Source of the DNA: Cyanophora paradoxa
Lineage: Eukaryota > Glaucocystophyceae > Cyanophorales > Cyanophoraceae
Reading direction: 5' to 3'
NCBI GenBank assembly: GCA_004431415.1
Contig: QPMI01000587.1
Span: forward strand, 45,205 to 109,204
Length of the DNA stretch: 64,000 nucleotides
The translations under genes and the position numbers were made by a program. How positions within the stretch are numbered: position 1 is the stretch's first letter; the number at the start of each line of letters is the position of its first letter. Positions 21,301 through 30,300 of this stretch are shown one piece after another. A model generated the notes under the pieces. The model was not told where the DNA came from. It was given only the letters and a program-made list of their open reading frames with translations, and did no database searches.

Positions 21301-24300
21301 AGGTGAGAGCTTCCTTCAACGCCTCGAACGCTGCCTGCTGAGCGTCCCCCCAGGCCCAAGGTGTGCGAGCCTTCAAGAGAGATGTCAGCGGGGCTGCCGT
21401 GTTGCTGAAGCCCTTGATGAACCGCCGATAGTACGACGCAAAACCGATAAACCCCCGAAGCTGGCGCACGTTCCGCGGCCGCGGCCAGTCGTGGAGTACG
21501 GCCACCTTTTTCGGATCCACTTTCACGCCCTCCGCATTAACTATGTGACCGAGCAGCTCCACCTCCGGCTTCGCGAAGTGACATTTCGACGGCTTCACCT
21601 TGACGTTCGCCTTCCTGAGGCGACTGAACACCTCGACAAGGTCCGCTGCGTGCTCCTCGACGTCCTTTGCAAAAATGACTACATCATCGATGTATATACA
21701 GCAGACGCTCCATTTCAGGTCGGATAACAGCAAATCCATCGCTCTTTCAAAGCTCTGCGGGGCTCCGCAGAGTCCCATCGGCATTCTGAGCCATTCGTGC
21801 AAGCCGTCAGGTGTGACAAAGGCTGTTTTCTCTCTGTCGTCTTCATGCAGCTCGAGCTGATGAAATCCCGACAGGAGATCGATCGTCGAGAAGATCACGG
21901 CGCCTTGCAACGTGTCCAGGATGTCGTCTATCCGTGGGAGAGGGTACGAGTCTCGTTTTGTTATCGCGTTCAGTTGTCGATAGTCAACGCAGAACCTCCA
22001 CGTGCCGTCCTTTTTCTTGGCCAAGACGACAGGGAAGGCCCATTGAGACTTCGAAGGTTGGATGAGCCCTTGATCGAGCATCTCCTGCACCTTCTTACGA
22101 ATCTCCTCCCTCCGCACAGGGTCGACATGCCGAGGAGGTACGCGGATCGGTCGATGATTGCCTGTATCGATCCGGTGCGCGAACTCCTTGGGCATCGTTT
22201 TGTTGGGGTCTAAAGTCGACGAGAATATATCTCGGAAATGATATAGAACTGCATACACTTGCCTCCGGACCTCGTCCGGCAAGCTATCTGTTCCTACATC
22301 GAGCTTCTGCTTAAGCTCCTTCCACTCCGGATCGTTTTCACGCTCTGTACACTCGCTGCACTTTCCACACCAACATACTGGAATATCTAATTGCTTCTGC
22401 TTCACAGCCTGGGCCAAGGCTGCAACGATCGGGCCACGTCCTTTGCGTCTGGCATCTCCTCCGACGCCGTTTTCTAAAATCGTGTGAATTTCTACTTTCG
22501 ATGCATCGGTCCAATAACCAACTAACGTATCCTTTCGCAGCATTACGGTCTTGCTGGAGGGATTCAGCACGCGTACAGTGCAGACGCCCTCATCGAACTT
22601 TCCTATCGTATTCGAAAGATATATACGATGCCGAGTATGAAAAAGCTCGTCTCTTTCTATCAATCCTGCTGTGCCGTCCTTCGGCTGTCTGATACTATCT
22701 CGCAGCACTACCTGAACATTCTTCTCGGACATTGGCGGCACTTTACAATCTGCGGCCACCGTCATTGCTGGTGCCGAGCTGCCGTCCAACTCGATCTTGA
22801 CGTGCTGATCGAGCTTGTCCTTGTGCTGCAGGACCCCATCTACGAGATCTACTACCCAGCGATTCGCCTTGATGAAGTCGGCGCCTAGAATCAGGTTCGT
22901 GGGAAGAGTCTTCCACACGAAAAACGGCTGATTCACGTGTAGCAGGCTGCCGAGCTTGATGTTCAGGTCGATCATCCCCAAACATCTGACTGGCGACCCG
23001 TCCGCGGTTGCGAACGAGGCCGTGAAGGTCTTGTTAATCTTGGACTCCAATCCGTATTTCTTGACGACCTTCTCTGAGACGATGGAGAACGCAGCGCCCG
23101 TGTCCACCAACGCCATGATGGACTCGGCCGCGTCGTTGACTCGCACCGTCACGTTGGCGTGCACACCACGTCGGAGGTGGACGTTGCGGATGGCGGCGGC
23201 CGTCTCCCTGAGTCGTTCGAGGTAGGCGGCCACGCCCCTGTCGTCCACCGCGACGGGCGGCATGTGCACAGCTCCGACCTTGCCGAGGAAGACTAACGTC
23301 TTGCGTGCAGTCTTGACGGTCTTCTTCAGCTGGGTCGAGGCTGCGTTCGCTGGGGCAACGCGTGGATCTGTACCAGCGCGCTGCAAGTCACGTTCGAGTA
23401 GGCCCCTCCGGCCCTTGACACCTTGTTCGGTCTGTGCATTGTCGATCGGGTCGTCGGCAAGACGTCTCTCCGGACGTTTCCGTTGCTTGACCACGTACTC
23501 CTCAGGCACGTAGCCTCCTTGCCGAGCTGGCCCGCCAGGCGGAGTCGACGGGGGATCGTTCTCCGCTGGGGTGGCTCTCTCCTTCGACGACGGACCAGGA
23601 GCACCTCCAGTCGGCTCCGAGGGCCGAACACTGCTTCCGGGCGTCCCCTTGGCAGCTCCATCCGCAGGGCGCCTCCTGGAAGTCCCCTCCCTGGCTCCTA
23701 CGCCCCCCGGCCGCGGCGACGACGCTGAGCCTGCGCTCGCCTTGTGCGGCCCCGGGCAGGCCTGGCCGTGCGCCCTCTTCTCCGAGTCGCACGCCACTTC
23801 TCTCGCACTCAGATTCACCGAGTGTACGCCCTCGCTCAGATTCACCGAGTGGGCACGCTTCTGACCGCGCCCAGCTCCACTGGACCGGTCCGCTCGCTCT
23901 GTGGCCGCAGATTCACTGCGCCTAACATCACTACGCTCAGATTCACCGAGCTGCCGGCTATTCTTCACGCGCGACTCGACTGCATCGAGTCCGCCATTTA
24001 CTTCGCTCTGCTTCCGATCCGGATCTAACACTCGCGGACGCTCAGATTCACCGAGCTCCGTCTCACGCATCATAAGGCCCGATACATATGCTGCAATACT
24101 TGCTATAGGTGCGGGCATCTCCATCCCGTACCATGCATCCTCGTGATCTTGCACGAAACAGATCGATTTGCTGCACTCGCTGCAGTGCTCGCTGTCGCTT
24201 TCCGACACTAAATCCGAGTCTGCTGCCGACTCCGAGCTCGAATCTGAATCAAGGTTCGCCAGAACCGAAAATCGATTGCTAGTATTTACACTACGCGCAG

Positions 24301-24376
24301 CTCCGATGCTGACGGGCGGAGACGGCTGCTGGCGTCTCCGCGCCCCGTCCGTCGCTCGTTCACTCGTCTTGCTCAC
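18380..24376 (-). CDS. Ty3/gypsy Pol polyprotein of element B, intact (1998 aa)
   Basis: Order: about 400 residues rich in Ser, Glu, Arg and Pro; aspartic protease near 420 (MALVDTGAAFSIVS) with LILGADFI; RT with FCVDYRQLNAITK and motif C near 895 (CIYIDDVVIFAKD); RNase H from about 1040 (LQTDAS); integrase with HHCC finger from about 1505 (HSGYGAGHGGYH to CEPC) and the D,D,E residues in WQIDEV, CDQGTAF and KGALERGH. The C-terminal tail has no chromodomain that I can see. No stop or frameshift interrupts it. ATG 24376 lies 17 nt upstream of the gag stop, in the +1 frame, so translation may use re-initiation or frameshifting. Long spacers between RNase H and integrase are unusual. Confidence 0.92.
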   Translation of the reverse strand: MSKTSERATDGARRRQQPSPPVSIGAARSVNTSNRFSVLANLDSDSSSESAADSDLVSESDSEHCSECSKSICFVQDHEDAWYGMEMPAPIASIAAYVSGLMMRETELGESERPRVLDPDRKQSEVNGGLDAVESRVKNSRQLGESERSDVRRSESAATERADRSSGAGRGQKRAHSVNLSEGVHSVNLSAREVACDSEKRAHGQACPGPHKASAGSASSPRPGGVGAREGTSRRRPADGAAKGTPGSSVRPSEPTGGAPGPSSKERATPAENDPPSTPPGGPARQGGYVPEEYVVKQRKRPERRLADDPIDNAQTEQGVKGRRGLLERDLQRAGTDPRVAPANAASTQLKKTVKTARKTLVFLGKVGAVHMPPVAVDDRGVAAYLERLRETAAAIRNVHLRRGVHANVTVRVNDAAESIMALVDTGAAFSIVSEKVVKKYGLESKINKTFTASFATADGSPVRCLGMIDLNIKLGSLLHVNQPFFVWKTLPTNLILGADFIKANRWVVDLVDGVLQHKDKLDQHVKIELDGSSAPAMTVAADCKVPPMSEKNVQVVLRDSIRQPKDGTAGLIERDELFHTRHRIYLSNTIGKFDEGVCTVRVLNPSSKTVMLRKDTLVGYWTDASKVEIHTILENGVGGDARRKGRGPIVAALAQAVKQKQLDIPVCWCGKCSECTERENDPEWKELKQKLDVGTDSLPDEVRRQVYAVLYHFRDIFSSTLDPNKTMPKEFAHRIDTGNHRPIRVPPRHVDPVRREEIRKKVQEMLDQGLIQPSKSQWAFPVVLAKKKDGTWRFCVDYRQLNAITKRDSYPLPRIDDILDTLQGAVIFSTIDLLSGFHQLELHEDDREKTAFVTPDGLHEWLRMPMGLCGAPQSFERAMDLLLSDLKWSVCCIYIDDVVIFAKDVEEHAADLVEVFSRLRKANVKVKPSKCHFAKPEVELLGHIVNAEGVKVDPKKVAVLHDWPRPRNVRQLRGFIGFASYYRRFIKGFSNTAAPLTSLLKARTPWAWGDAQQAAFEALKEALTSAPVLRYPDFTRPFILQTDASVDGFGAVLKQKDIRGLEYLVSCASRATRDSERNYSVTDLEAAAVVWAVTEQYRPYLELGRFTLRTDHKALLTVLRPTYQLSGAVANRHAKWAERLMRFMPFDIEYVKGTKNIEPDVLSRLYEKYTKVDKATETDPDPFFGARTNAACGARTNEPAAAAVVSSVAASAPAAGHVDVGYTQAAVDCDLVSALQEAIATKRVGPSPPSLQQLAGEALVALLASKGDRLAISEFLRKREVAHRLKGKTEAPRVASVQESTARFGRPLGTRSWKKNLASLPLTDDDVKRLHLRTATPDIATQPGKRPRAGQVTCLGFRATLRAAVQAVAGESAPAPGWLVRRVRAVVDACSLCAGRRLAKRRFQPAAAPAVANVSEQPTSLPSSRLRDAQRADRTLSPLIAWLAGEKSISKLPAKTRSDLAQRAQDYKLGPGGLLLHVSWLQDKELTRIVVPTALRSEIVREAHSGYGAGHGGYHATVKRVNMKFYWPRMRESIRKFVSTCEPCRNQKFDRATEAKPTPRFASRPMQRWQIDEVKFAGQDAKSLITLEDVFSKWMMAHVKPVANSRTVIEALEAEFKEHGLPLEIECDQGTAFISKDVQAYLAEKGVRLVIMPAYAPQTKGALERGHQTLEAKIRTLTEEHRGTSWTKWVDAALHAMRTTQHSATGFTPFRLHKGYDPFTSLDLKFSSLATLGSGAAQLAPSPSALAFGPGKTTAENDKEDSHTIWRWDGTCWSECSMVTSKRRQPLHCRWRIAAPAAAVLIAKLDKLQFDAPGAHWTTPSTRAHPRDRARAAESTVAQPTKAKAPSFVPLFSERVGPVATEADRLRSLSKEGYSTLVTELRTRQKFDREQAFLNMFRQGLRMRHLHVNINRGRKRQFMAGQPVDLFVPTDRSKKPGLPNASGWSGPYFVQEVISRSRVRITSFADDVRVHHRPGESFVVHVTCLRGRPVELSMPLA

Positions 24377-25886
24377 GGCGTCGCTGGCCCCGAAAGGACT
24401 CCTTCAGCTCCTTCATGTCTTGGAGCGCTGACTTGAGCTCCTTCCGTAGGTCGTCCGCCTCCTTGACCTTGCATTGCTTCTCCGCATGACCATCGCGTCC
24501 GCAGTAGTTGCAGTGCACGGACTTCCGCTTGGCGCTCCTGTCCGTGCGCTCCTCCTGCTCGTCGCGCTCCTCATAGCGGCACTTGTTGTACCCGCCCTTA
24601 CCGCCTTGCGGCGCAGAGGCGTACCCCCCTCGCTGCGGCTTCATGATAACTACGCGGCGATTCGGGCTGCCCTGCTGCTGCCGAGGCCTGCGAGGGCCAG
24701 GTGTGTTTCGCTTGGGCTGCTGGCATTCGAAAGACCGGTGCCCAGGCTGATCACAATTCCAGCAGACAAAATTGCTGTACCCCCCCTGAGCGTCATCGTA
24801 CCCCGCCTGGGCATCGACGCGCTCCGTCACCTCCGCGATGCGGGAGGGGTGCATCCCCTGGAATCGCGAGTGATCGGCGTACCCCCCCTGGGATAACGCT
24901 GTACCCCCCTTCACGAGGACTTTGACCCCCTTCTCGCGGGCCTCGTCCACGAACTGCTTGATACCCGCCTGGTCCGCTTGTACCGACTGCAAGCTTGCGA
25001 TGAGGCTGTTGAACTTGTTCTCCAGGTTGCTGATCGCCTCCCGGAGCTCGCCTCCCGAAGCTGCAGCTGGCCGGACGGGTACGTTGTTGGGGTACGTCGC
25101 CGCCGACTTGCGCCCTGATGTGAGCTGCAGGTCGTCGTCGTCGTCCAGGCCGATCCGATTCACAGCGGCCGTCAGTCTGTTCGCTTCGTTGTGGTACGCG
25201 AAGTCAGTCTTGACGTGCTTCAAGAACTCCTGGCTCCACTGCGCCAAGTCCCTCTTGTGCGTGGTCTGCGCCTTCAGTGCCCGCCGCACCAGCTCAGTCC
25301 GGCTCTTCAGAGCGTCGATCATCTTGTTGATCATCGAGCTGTCGGGGACATCTTGTTCCATCTTGAGGAGCTTGCGGTACGCCATGCACACGCGTATGAA
25401 CGCCGTCGCCTCCATGACTGACGGGCGCTCGCACTCGCAGAGCTCGCGGCCCTTCTCCAAGATCAACCGAGTGAGCAGGGCCTCCAGCCGCTGGCTCTCG
25501 GAGATCTGTAGCACAATATGATCGATTATCGCCTCGTACTTGTCCGTCTCAATTCCAGCACTCAGAATAGAGTCTCGCAGGCCCGATGCAGTTATGTGAT
25601 TTGATTTGTCTAATGACATAAGCAGTGCCACTGCCTTCTGCTTAGAGGCATGCGGCTTTTTATCTAGACACTTGGCCCAAGTGTCAAAACGCTCTAGCCA
25701 CACGGCTACATCTGAAGACTGAAGTACAGGAGGCGGGCAGCGATTGAATTGCTGCTCCTGCGCGAAATCCGCGAAAACCTGGGCTAGGGCCGACTCTGCC
25801 ATGACTGCAGAAAAAACTAAATCGATATCTGAATCGAAAACTGGAACTGGCGGCGAGCTCGAGCCGAGGCTCGAAAAGAGGGGCAC
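24360..25886 (-). CDS. Gag of element B with two CCHC zinc knuckles
   Basis: It has 508 residues from ATG 25886. The first 300 are helical capsid-like sequence without a sharp motif. The C-terminal part has two retroviral-type knuckles, CWNCDQPGHRSFEC and CNYCGRDGHAEKQC, which bind the element RNA during packaging. Between them lies a basic Pro/Gln/Gly stretch in which GGY recurs several times (the DNA shows repeated TACCCCCC). It overlaps pol by 17 nt. Gag would assemble the cytoplasmic particle. Confidence 0.88.
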   Translation of the reverse strand: MPLFSSLGSSSPPVPVFDSDIDLVFSAVMAESALAQVFADFAQEQQFNRCPPPVLQSSDVAVWLERFDTWAKCLDKKPHASKQKAVALLMSLDKSNHITASGLRDSILSAGIETDKYEAIIDHIVLQISESQRLEALLTRLILEKGRELCECERPSVMEATAFIRVCMAYRKLLKMEQDVPDSSMINKMIDALKSRTELVRRALKAQTTHKRDLAQWSQEFLKHVKTDFAYHNEANRLTAAVNRIGLDDDDDLQLTSGRKSAATYPNNVPVRPAAASGGELREAISNLENKFNSLIASLQSVQADQAGIKQFVDEAREKGVKVLVKGGTALSQGGYADHSRFQGMHPSRIAEVTERVDAQAGYDDAQGGYSNFVCWNCDQPGHRSFECQQPKRNTPGPRRPRQQQGSPNRRVVIMKPQRGGYASAPQGGKGGYNKCRYEERDEQEERTDRSAKRKSVHCNYCGRDGHAEKQCKVKEADDLRKELKSALQDMKELKESFRGQRRREQDE

Positions 25887-25918
25887 AAAAGTGCGCCCGC
25901 TACGGAGCTGCGTCTTAT

Positions 25919-26500
25919 CTAGTCTCGGCGGCGCTTAGCCTGGCGCCGCTCCTTCTCAGCGGCCTGCTCCTGTCTCCAGGAAGCGACGATCTCGTCCGCG
26001 TCCGGGGAACGCGGTTCTAACTGGAGCTCTGGCGAGACGAGGTCCACGACCGAGTGCTCGCTCGCGTGCGAGGACGGCGTGCCGAAAAGCTCGTACTTCA
26101 GCTGCTCGTGAGGCTTCGACGGTCCGGCTGCGGGCTGGAACGTCGGAGCTGCCTCCTGAATGGGCTCGCCGTACGGGCTGGCTGGCGCCGAGTGCGGGTC
26201 GCGGCCGCCAGGCCCGGAAACGAGGTTCGCTGCCGGGTGCGGAGTGCCGTTCAGCTGCTCCGGCGACGGCTGGTCGAGGCTGAAGCCGGGTGCGTCCTCC
26301 TCGACGCGGGCTTCCTCCTGCGCAGCCGCGGCCACCTGGTCGGCGGCGTGCGCAACAGCCGGGCCGATGTTCTCCGCGATGTTGACGTCGACGGTCGCCG
26401 GCTGGAAGGGAGCGCCGGGACCGTCGCGCGTGAAGAGGTAAAGACCGTAGGTGCGCGTCTCGGTGCGGGTCTCGATGCGCGTCTCGGGCACGAGGGTCAA
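25919..26500 (-). CDS. Leader ORF of element B, unknown function (193 aa)
   Basis: It lies between the PBS and gag and ends 33 nt before the gag ATG. The protein begins MTLVPETRIETRTETRTYG and is otherwise Pro/Ala/Glu-rich, ending in a highly basic helix (EKERRQAKRRRD). No domain recognised. Gypsy elements normally have gag as their first ORF, so this is an extra gene or an N-terminal Gag extension that has become separate. The lack of stops in an otherwise intact element suggests that it is translated. Confidence 0.5.
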   Translation of the reverse strand: MTLVPETRIETRTETRTYGLYLFTRDGPGAPFQPATVDVNIAENIGPAVAHAADQVAAAAQEEARVEEDAPGFSLDQPSPEQLNGTPHPAANLVSGPGGRDPHSAPASPYGEPIQEAAPTFQPAAGPSKPHEQLKYELFGTPSSHASEHSVVDLVSPELQLEPRSPDADEIVASWRQEQAAEKERRQAKRRRD

Positions 26501-26883
26501 CGCAGTGTTCTCGCTCAGACGCTGGGTCTGGACACTGCGCGACGCCGCGACGACGTGGTCAGGTTCCGCTCTAGGTGCGCGCGCGCGCAGGTTCTCGCAG
26601 GTTCGAGACGATTCTATCGCGTCTCCGTCGACACGCGCGCAGCCCAGCGTACGTCGACGTGCTTTCTAGAATGCGTGGGATGCTTATCTTTGTGTTTGGC
26701 CGTTCTAGGCGCGCCCCCCCGCGGTCGGGCATGGGTCGGGTCGTACGGCGACGGACCATGAACGCAGATGCCGTACGAAGCAAGGACGGGGTGGCGAACG
26801 CCAAGTACGTGCGCAACAAGGGCTCAAGGTCAGCCACACGGGGTCGAGCAAGAGCCGGGTTCGTCTGGAAGCAGGCGAAGGTT
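26501..26883 (-). other. 5' untranslated leader of element B
   Basis: About 380 bp between PBS and leader ORF. It is GC-rich with a short (CG)n tract near 26580. No gene seen. Packaging signals would be expected here, but none can be identified by eye. Confidence 0.5.
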
Positions 26884-26903
26884 CCAGAACCGCGCAGCCC
26901 CCA
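26884..26903 (-). other. Primer-binding site of element B
   Basis: TGGGGGCTGCGCGGTTCTGG starts immediately after the LTR. The leading TGG pairs with a tRNA CCA end. I cannot name the tRNA. Element C has a similar TGGGGGCCGCC. Confidence 0.6.
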
Positions 26904-27331
26904 TGTTCGATCTTAAATGAGGCTCTCCCCAGGCATATTCAGCCTCTAGAGCACTCTAGAACCCTGGTGACTGAGCCCCAGCCTTCACACGCAGAGATAC
27001 AGACCTGGACAGTCGGATTCCCAGACACAGGAGCCCGAGGCACAGACGCCTGGCTCGTAGGCACACGCTGACTCGTGTACATGGCTGCAAGAGGGCTTAT
27101 ATAGGCTAGGCTAGGAAGCTTCTCGAGGGGCTGGCCGACTGCGGCTAGCCTCGGAATATTCACGAATAACTAGCCCTAGAAGCTTCTCGAACATCTAGCC
27201 CTAGCCGCCCTGTCTAGGGGTACATGATCCTGCGCTTGCTAAGGGTACATGATTCTGTATTACAATGAGTCACGCCCTGATCATGAGTTCGATCACGATC
27301 ACGAAGCTAGCGCTTCAAAGCGACCACAACA
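26904..27331 (-). repeat. 5' LTR of element B (428 bp)
   Basis: Upstream LTR in the sense of transcription, directly followed by the PBS. It holds the presumed promoter. Confidence 0.93.
27096..27105 (-). promoter_or_regulatory. TATA box in the 5' LTR of element B
   Basis: CCTATATAAG on the minus strand, about 230 bp into the LTR, is a good match to a TATA box. Transcription would start about 30 bp downstream. The same motif is in the 3' LTR. Confidence 0.5.
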
Positions 27332-27335
27332 CCAT

Positions 27336-30300
27336 GTGGCTGATACCCTGGTCAGCAAAGTATATCAGCACAGGGTAAAAGCAACGCAATATGAACTGGG
27401 CTTACTTCTGTTGCCGAGCTGCTACCCACAACTGCGCATCTCCGAGCGACAGGCTAACGAAAACCTGATCCTTGGGATTGCGCGCGAAATGATTGAGTCC
27501 AACCTCTTCTTCGACAGCAGAAACGACGGGACATATCACCTGGCCCCAAGCGGTCAACTCCAGATCCTCACTCCTAAATGGACACATGAGCGAGTCAAGA
27601 ATCTAAGCAGAAACTACGTCATTACCACGCACCTTTCAAGCCACACACTCAAGAAACACGGTCCACAGCTCAGAGACCATGGCCTGCTTACTACGCAAAA
27701 CGTCTGCACAGCTGATGGACAGAGGCTGGCCAGCTGGGCGGACCTAAGAATGAGAGGACAAGTCCCTTTCCACCGCCAGACAGAACCTACATGGTTCACA
27801 ACAGTCAGATTCGAACTACAAGACCCAGCCACGGGCAAGTTAGAATCACCCCTCCCATCCACGCTCCAGGTCAACCTTAAACACGCGCTCAAAACCTTTG
27901 AGGACATCCGAGTAGGAGACTACGTGATGACCACGGCAGGACTGCTAGGCGAGGTTATAGCACACGTGATCGTTGACATCCAAAACGACACACTTACATA
28001 CACGTACCCCGAATCGGAGCACAGTTACGAGAGTAGCTCAGTCGAAACAGACGTGACAGGAGAAGCATCCAGTGGATCTGCGACAGAGGATGAGGCCGAA
28101 CCCCCACTGCAAGTACCAGCCTCCCCAGCCCAATCGACATCATCACACACCTCCTTTGAATACCCCCAAGGCACAATGCGGATGGTCATTCTGAACCATT
28201 GTTTCGCACTGTACGATGAACCAAAAGACACACCAGCAGGCCTGATCAAACAGTTCGAATGGTGCCCACACCCCAAGGCCTGTGACAACTGGGAAGTTGC
28301 ACTGGAAACACCGGGCCACAGCCATAATAGATGCAGATGGCTAGAGTACCTGTACAATATTCGTAAAGTTCAGGTAATCAAAGTGATCAAACCAGAAGGG
28401 TGGACCCCACCAACAATCCCCGGCAGACGACGGAGGAAGCAGATGCTGATCAATGATCCAGACCGTATCGAAACTAAGCATAAGAATAAACAAGTTCAGA
28501 TCCTGTGTATGACAGAAGACGATATGGAGACCTTCAAACAAGAAGCCCAGTACCTCCATGAAGAATTTAAGAAGGAAAGCCGGGATGCCTCGATCCCCGA
28601 GGGCCAGCCCCAGCAAGAGGAAGCTCCTCCTGCGGAACGGTACCAACTCCAACCGCAGATGGCCAACTGGCTGGCTGACGTTGACCTTGCGGATAGATCT
28701 GTGTCATCGTTCAAGATCATACTATTCCTCGAAGCAGCATTCAAAAGACTGACCGAGACGTACAACAAAGATCTATTAACGGACTCAGACATGCTCCAAC
28801 TCCAGGCCGGAAGCGGCAACGCATATTACACAGACGCAAGCACGAAATCGACCTGCATTAACCTCCCACGGTTCACGGAGCGACTGAGCTTTCCGAATGG
28901 TACAGGGATCTCAGCAATCAAACTGACCGATGAAGGCGAGGAATTAGCGTTGAACCGAGGCGCCCCACTGGCCAGCCTGACGCGACAAGAGAGTGAGGCA
29001 AAGGCAAGCGAGGTTTTACACACAGTTCTATACGGACGCCAAGAGAACAACAAAGGCAAGATCCTGAGCGTGATGTTTGTAGACAGTCTAAACGGAACAC
29101 ACAAAAGGGCTTACACTGATTCCCTGCTGACGGCTAACCTGCTGGCAAGCCTTGGCGGGCGCCGACCCACCACCAGGAAGCAACTGCGGAACCCGTACGC
29201 GGCAGAAGTGCGAGTCTGGCAATCACTTTGCACCGTACAACAAGCCGTCCAGCAGAAACACCCCACACTCAAGGGCTTATCACTGCAAGCACAATGGGTA
29301 CCCGCACATCAAAGACGCTGGATCCCTAAACCGCATTGCATATACCAAAGATGGACCCCGCACAACTGGCTCCAATATCCAGATTCCCCACCAAGTATCC
29401 AACCAGACGCGGTCACGCCTCCTGTCCCCCAGACCCCGGATGTCAGCTGCCACTCATTTAACCCCACCGACAATGATAACTCACTGGATGACCTCACATC
29501 CTTCCGAGCGTGGGTCTCAATCGATAGGCTACTGGACCTACCCAACGGAGTGCGATACATCATGAGTACCATGTGGGAGAAAATCCTACTAGAAGCACAA
29601 TATCCGAGAACATATATAGAAGAACAAGGCTACCGCATCATCTTGGACCCCCTGCGGGAATTCCCGACCAGTCTCCGAGCCGACATGGTAGTAGATTACG
29701 AAATGGCGAATCCCCGTTGGCGGGGCAAGGGGCCCCACCCGGGATACGCACGCATCCCATTTACTCGCCTGGAATTCGACGGATACTATATCCTGTGGGA
29801 TTATATCAGAGTACCCAAAACATCGGTATCAATGACAGGAACCTACTTTGGAGAGTTCCCCCACCCCACGATGATCACGTTCCACTCCTACAATGCGCAA
29901 TTCAATTGGACACTCCAGCGATACCTTATGGACAAGGACACACCACCTGCAGTGAAGGCATGCCAGATCATCTACAATGGCCCAGGAGTCCAACTCGGAC
30001 CAGCCCCCACCAAACCAGCACCTCAGAAGACTGCGCCCAACAAAACAGTTTCAGTCCCAGCGACCACGATCAAATCGTGCCCTAACAGGGTAACACGGGA
30101 AGACGAGGGAGAGAAAATCCTGAACGTGAAGTATGATCCATTCAATGACCTAGTGGACAAATATGCCAACAAGGCACGAGAGGAAGGGCAAGGCTACCTT
30201 CCAGCACCGATGTTCCTGCCAGGAGGATTTTCGGTAGAACTGTTTATGGTCCAACGGGACCCACCGGGAACCAGCTACGACCAATTCGCCGCATGGCGCT

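Larger units (their letters stand above)
17890..27331 (-). mobile_element. Young, apparently complete Ty3/gypsy retrotransposon B
   Basis: It is 9442 bp with two 428-bp LTRs (TG...CA), a 4-bp target duplication CCAT at 17886-17889 and 27332-27335, a PBS directly inside the 5' LTR, and intact gag and pol frames on the minus strand. The LTRs differ only at two adjacent bases (AA at 18203-18204 against GG in the other copy), so insertion was recent. It interrupts the pol of the LINE in the opposite orientation. Confidence 0.93.

Noticed and set aside
23262-25521. Long plus-strand frames opposite gag and pol of element B
   Set aside because: They are shadows of the GC-rich coding strand, with no motifs.
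26881-26903. A tRNA gene next to the B LTR
   Set aside because: Only a tRNA 3'-end-like stretch exists and it fits a primer-binding site; no cloverleaf can be drawn.
17925-27163. Two identical 74-residue frames at 17925-18149 and 26939-27163
   Set aside because: They are the two LTRs of element B read in one frame, not genes.
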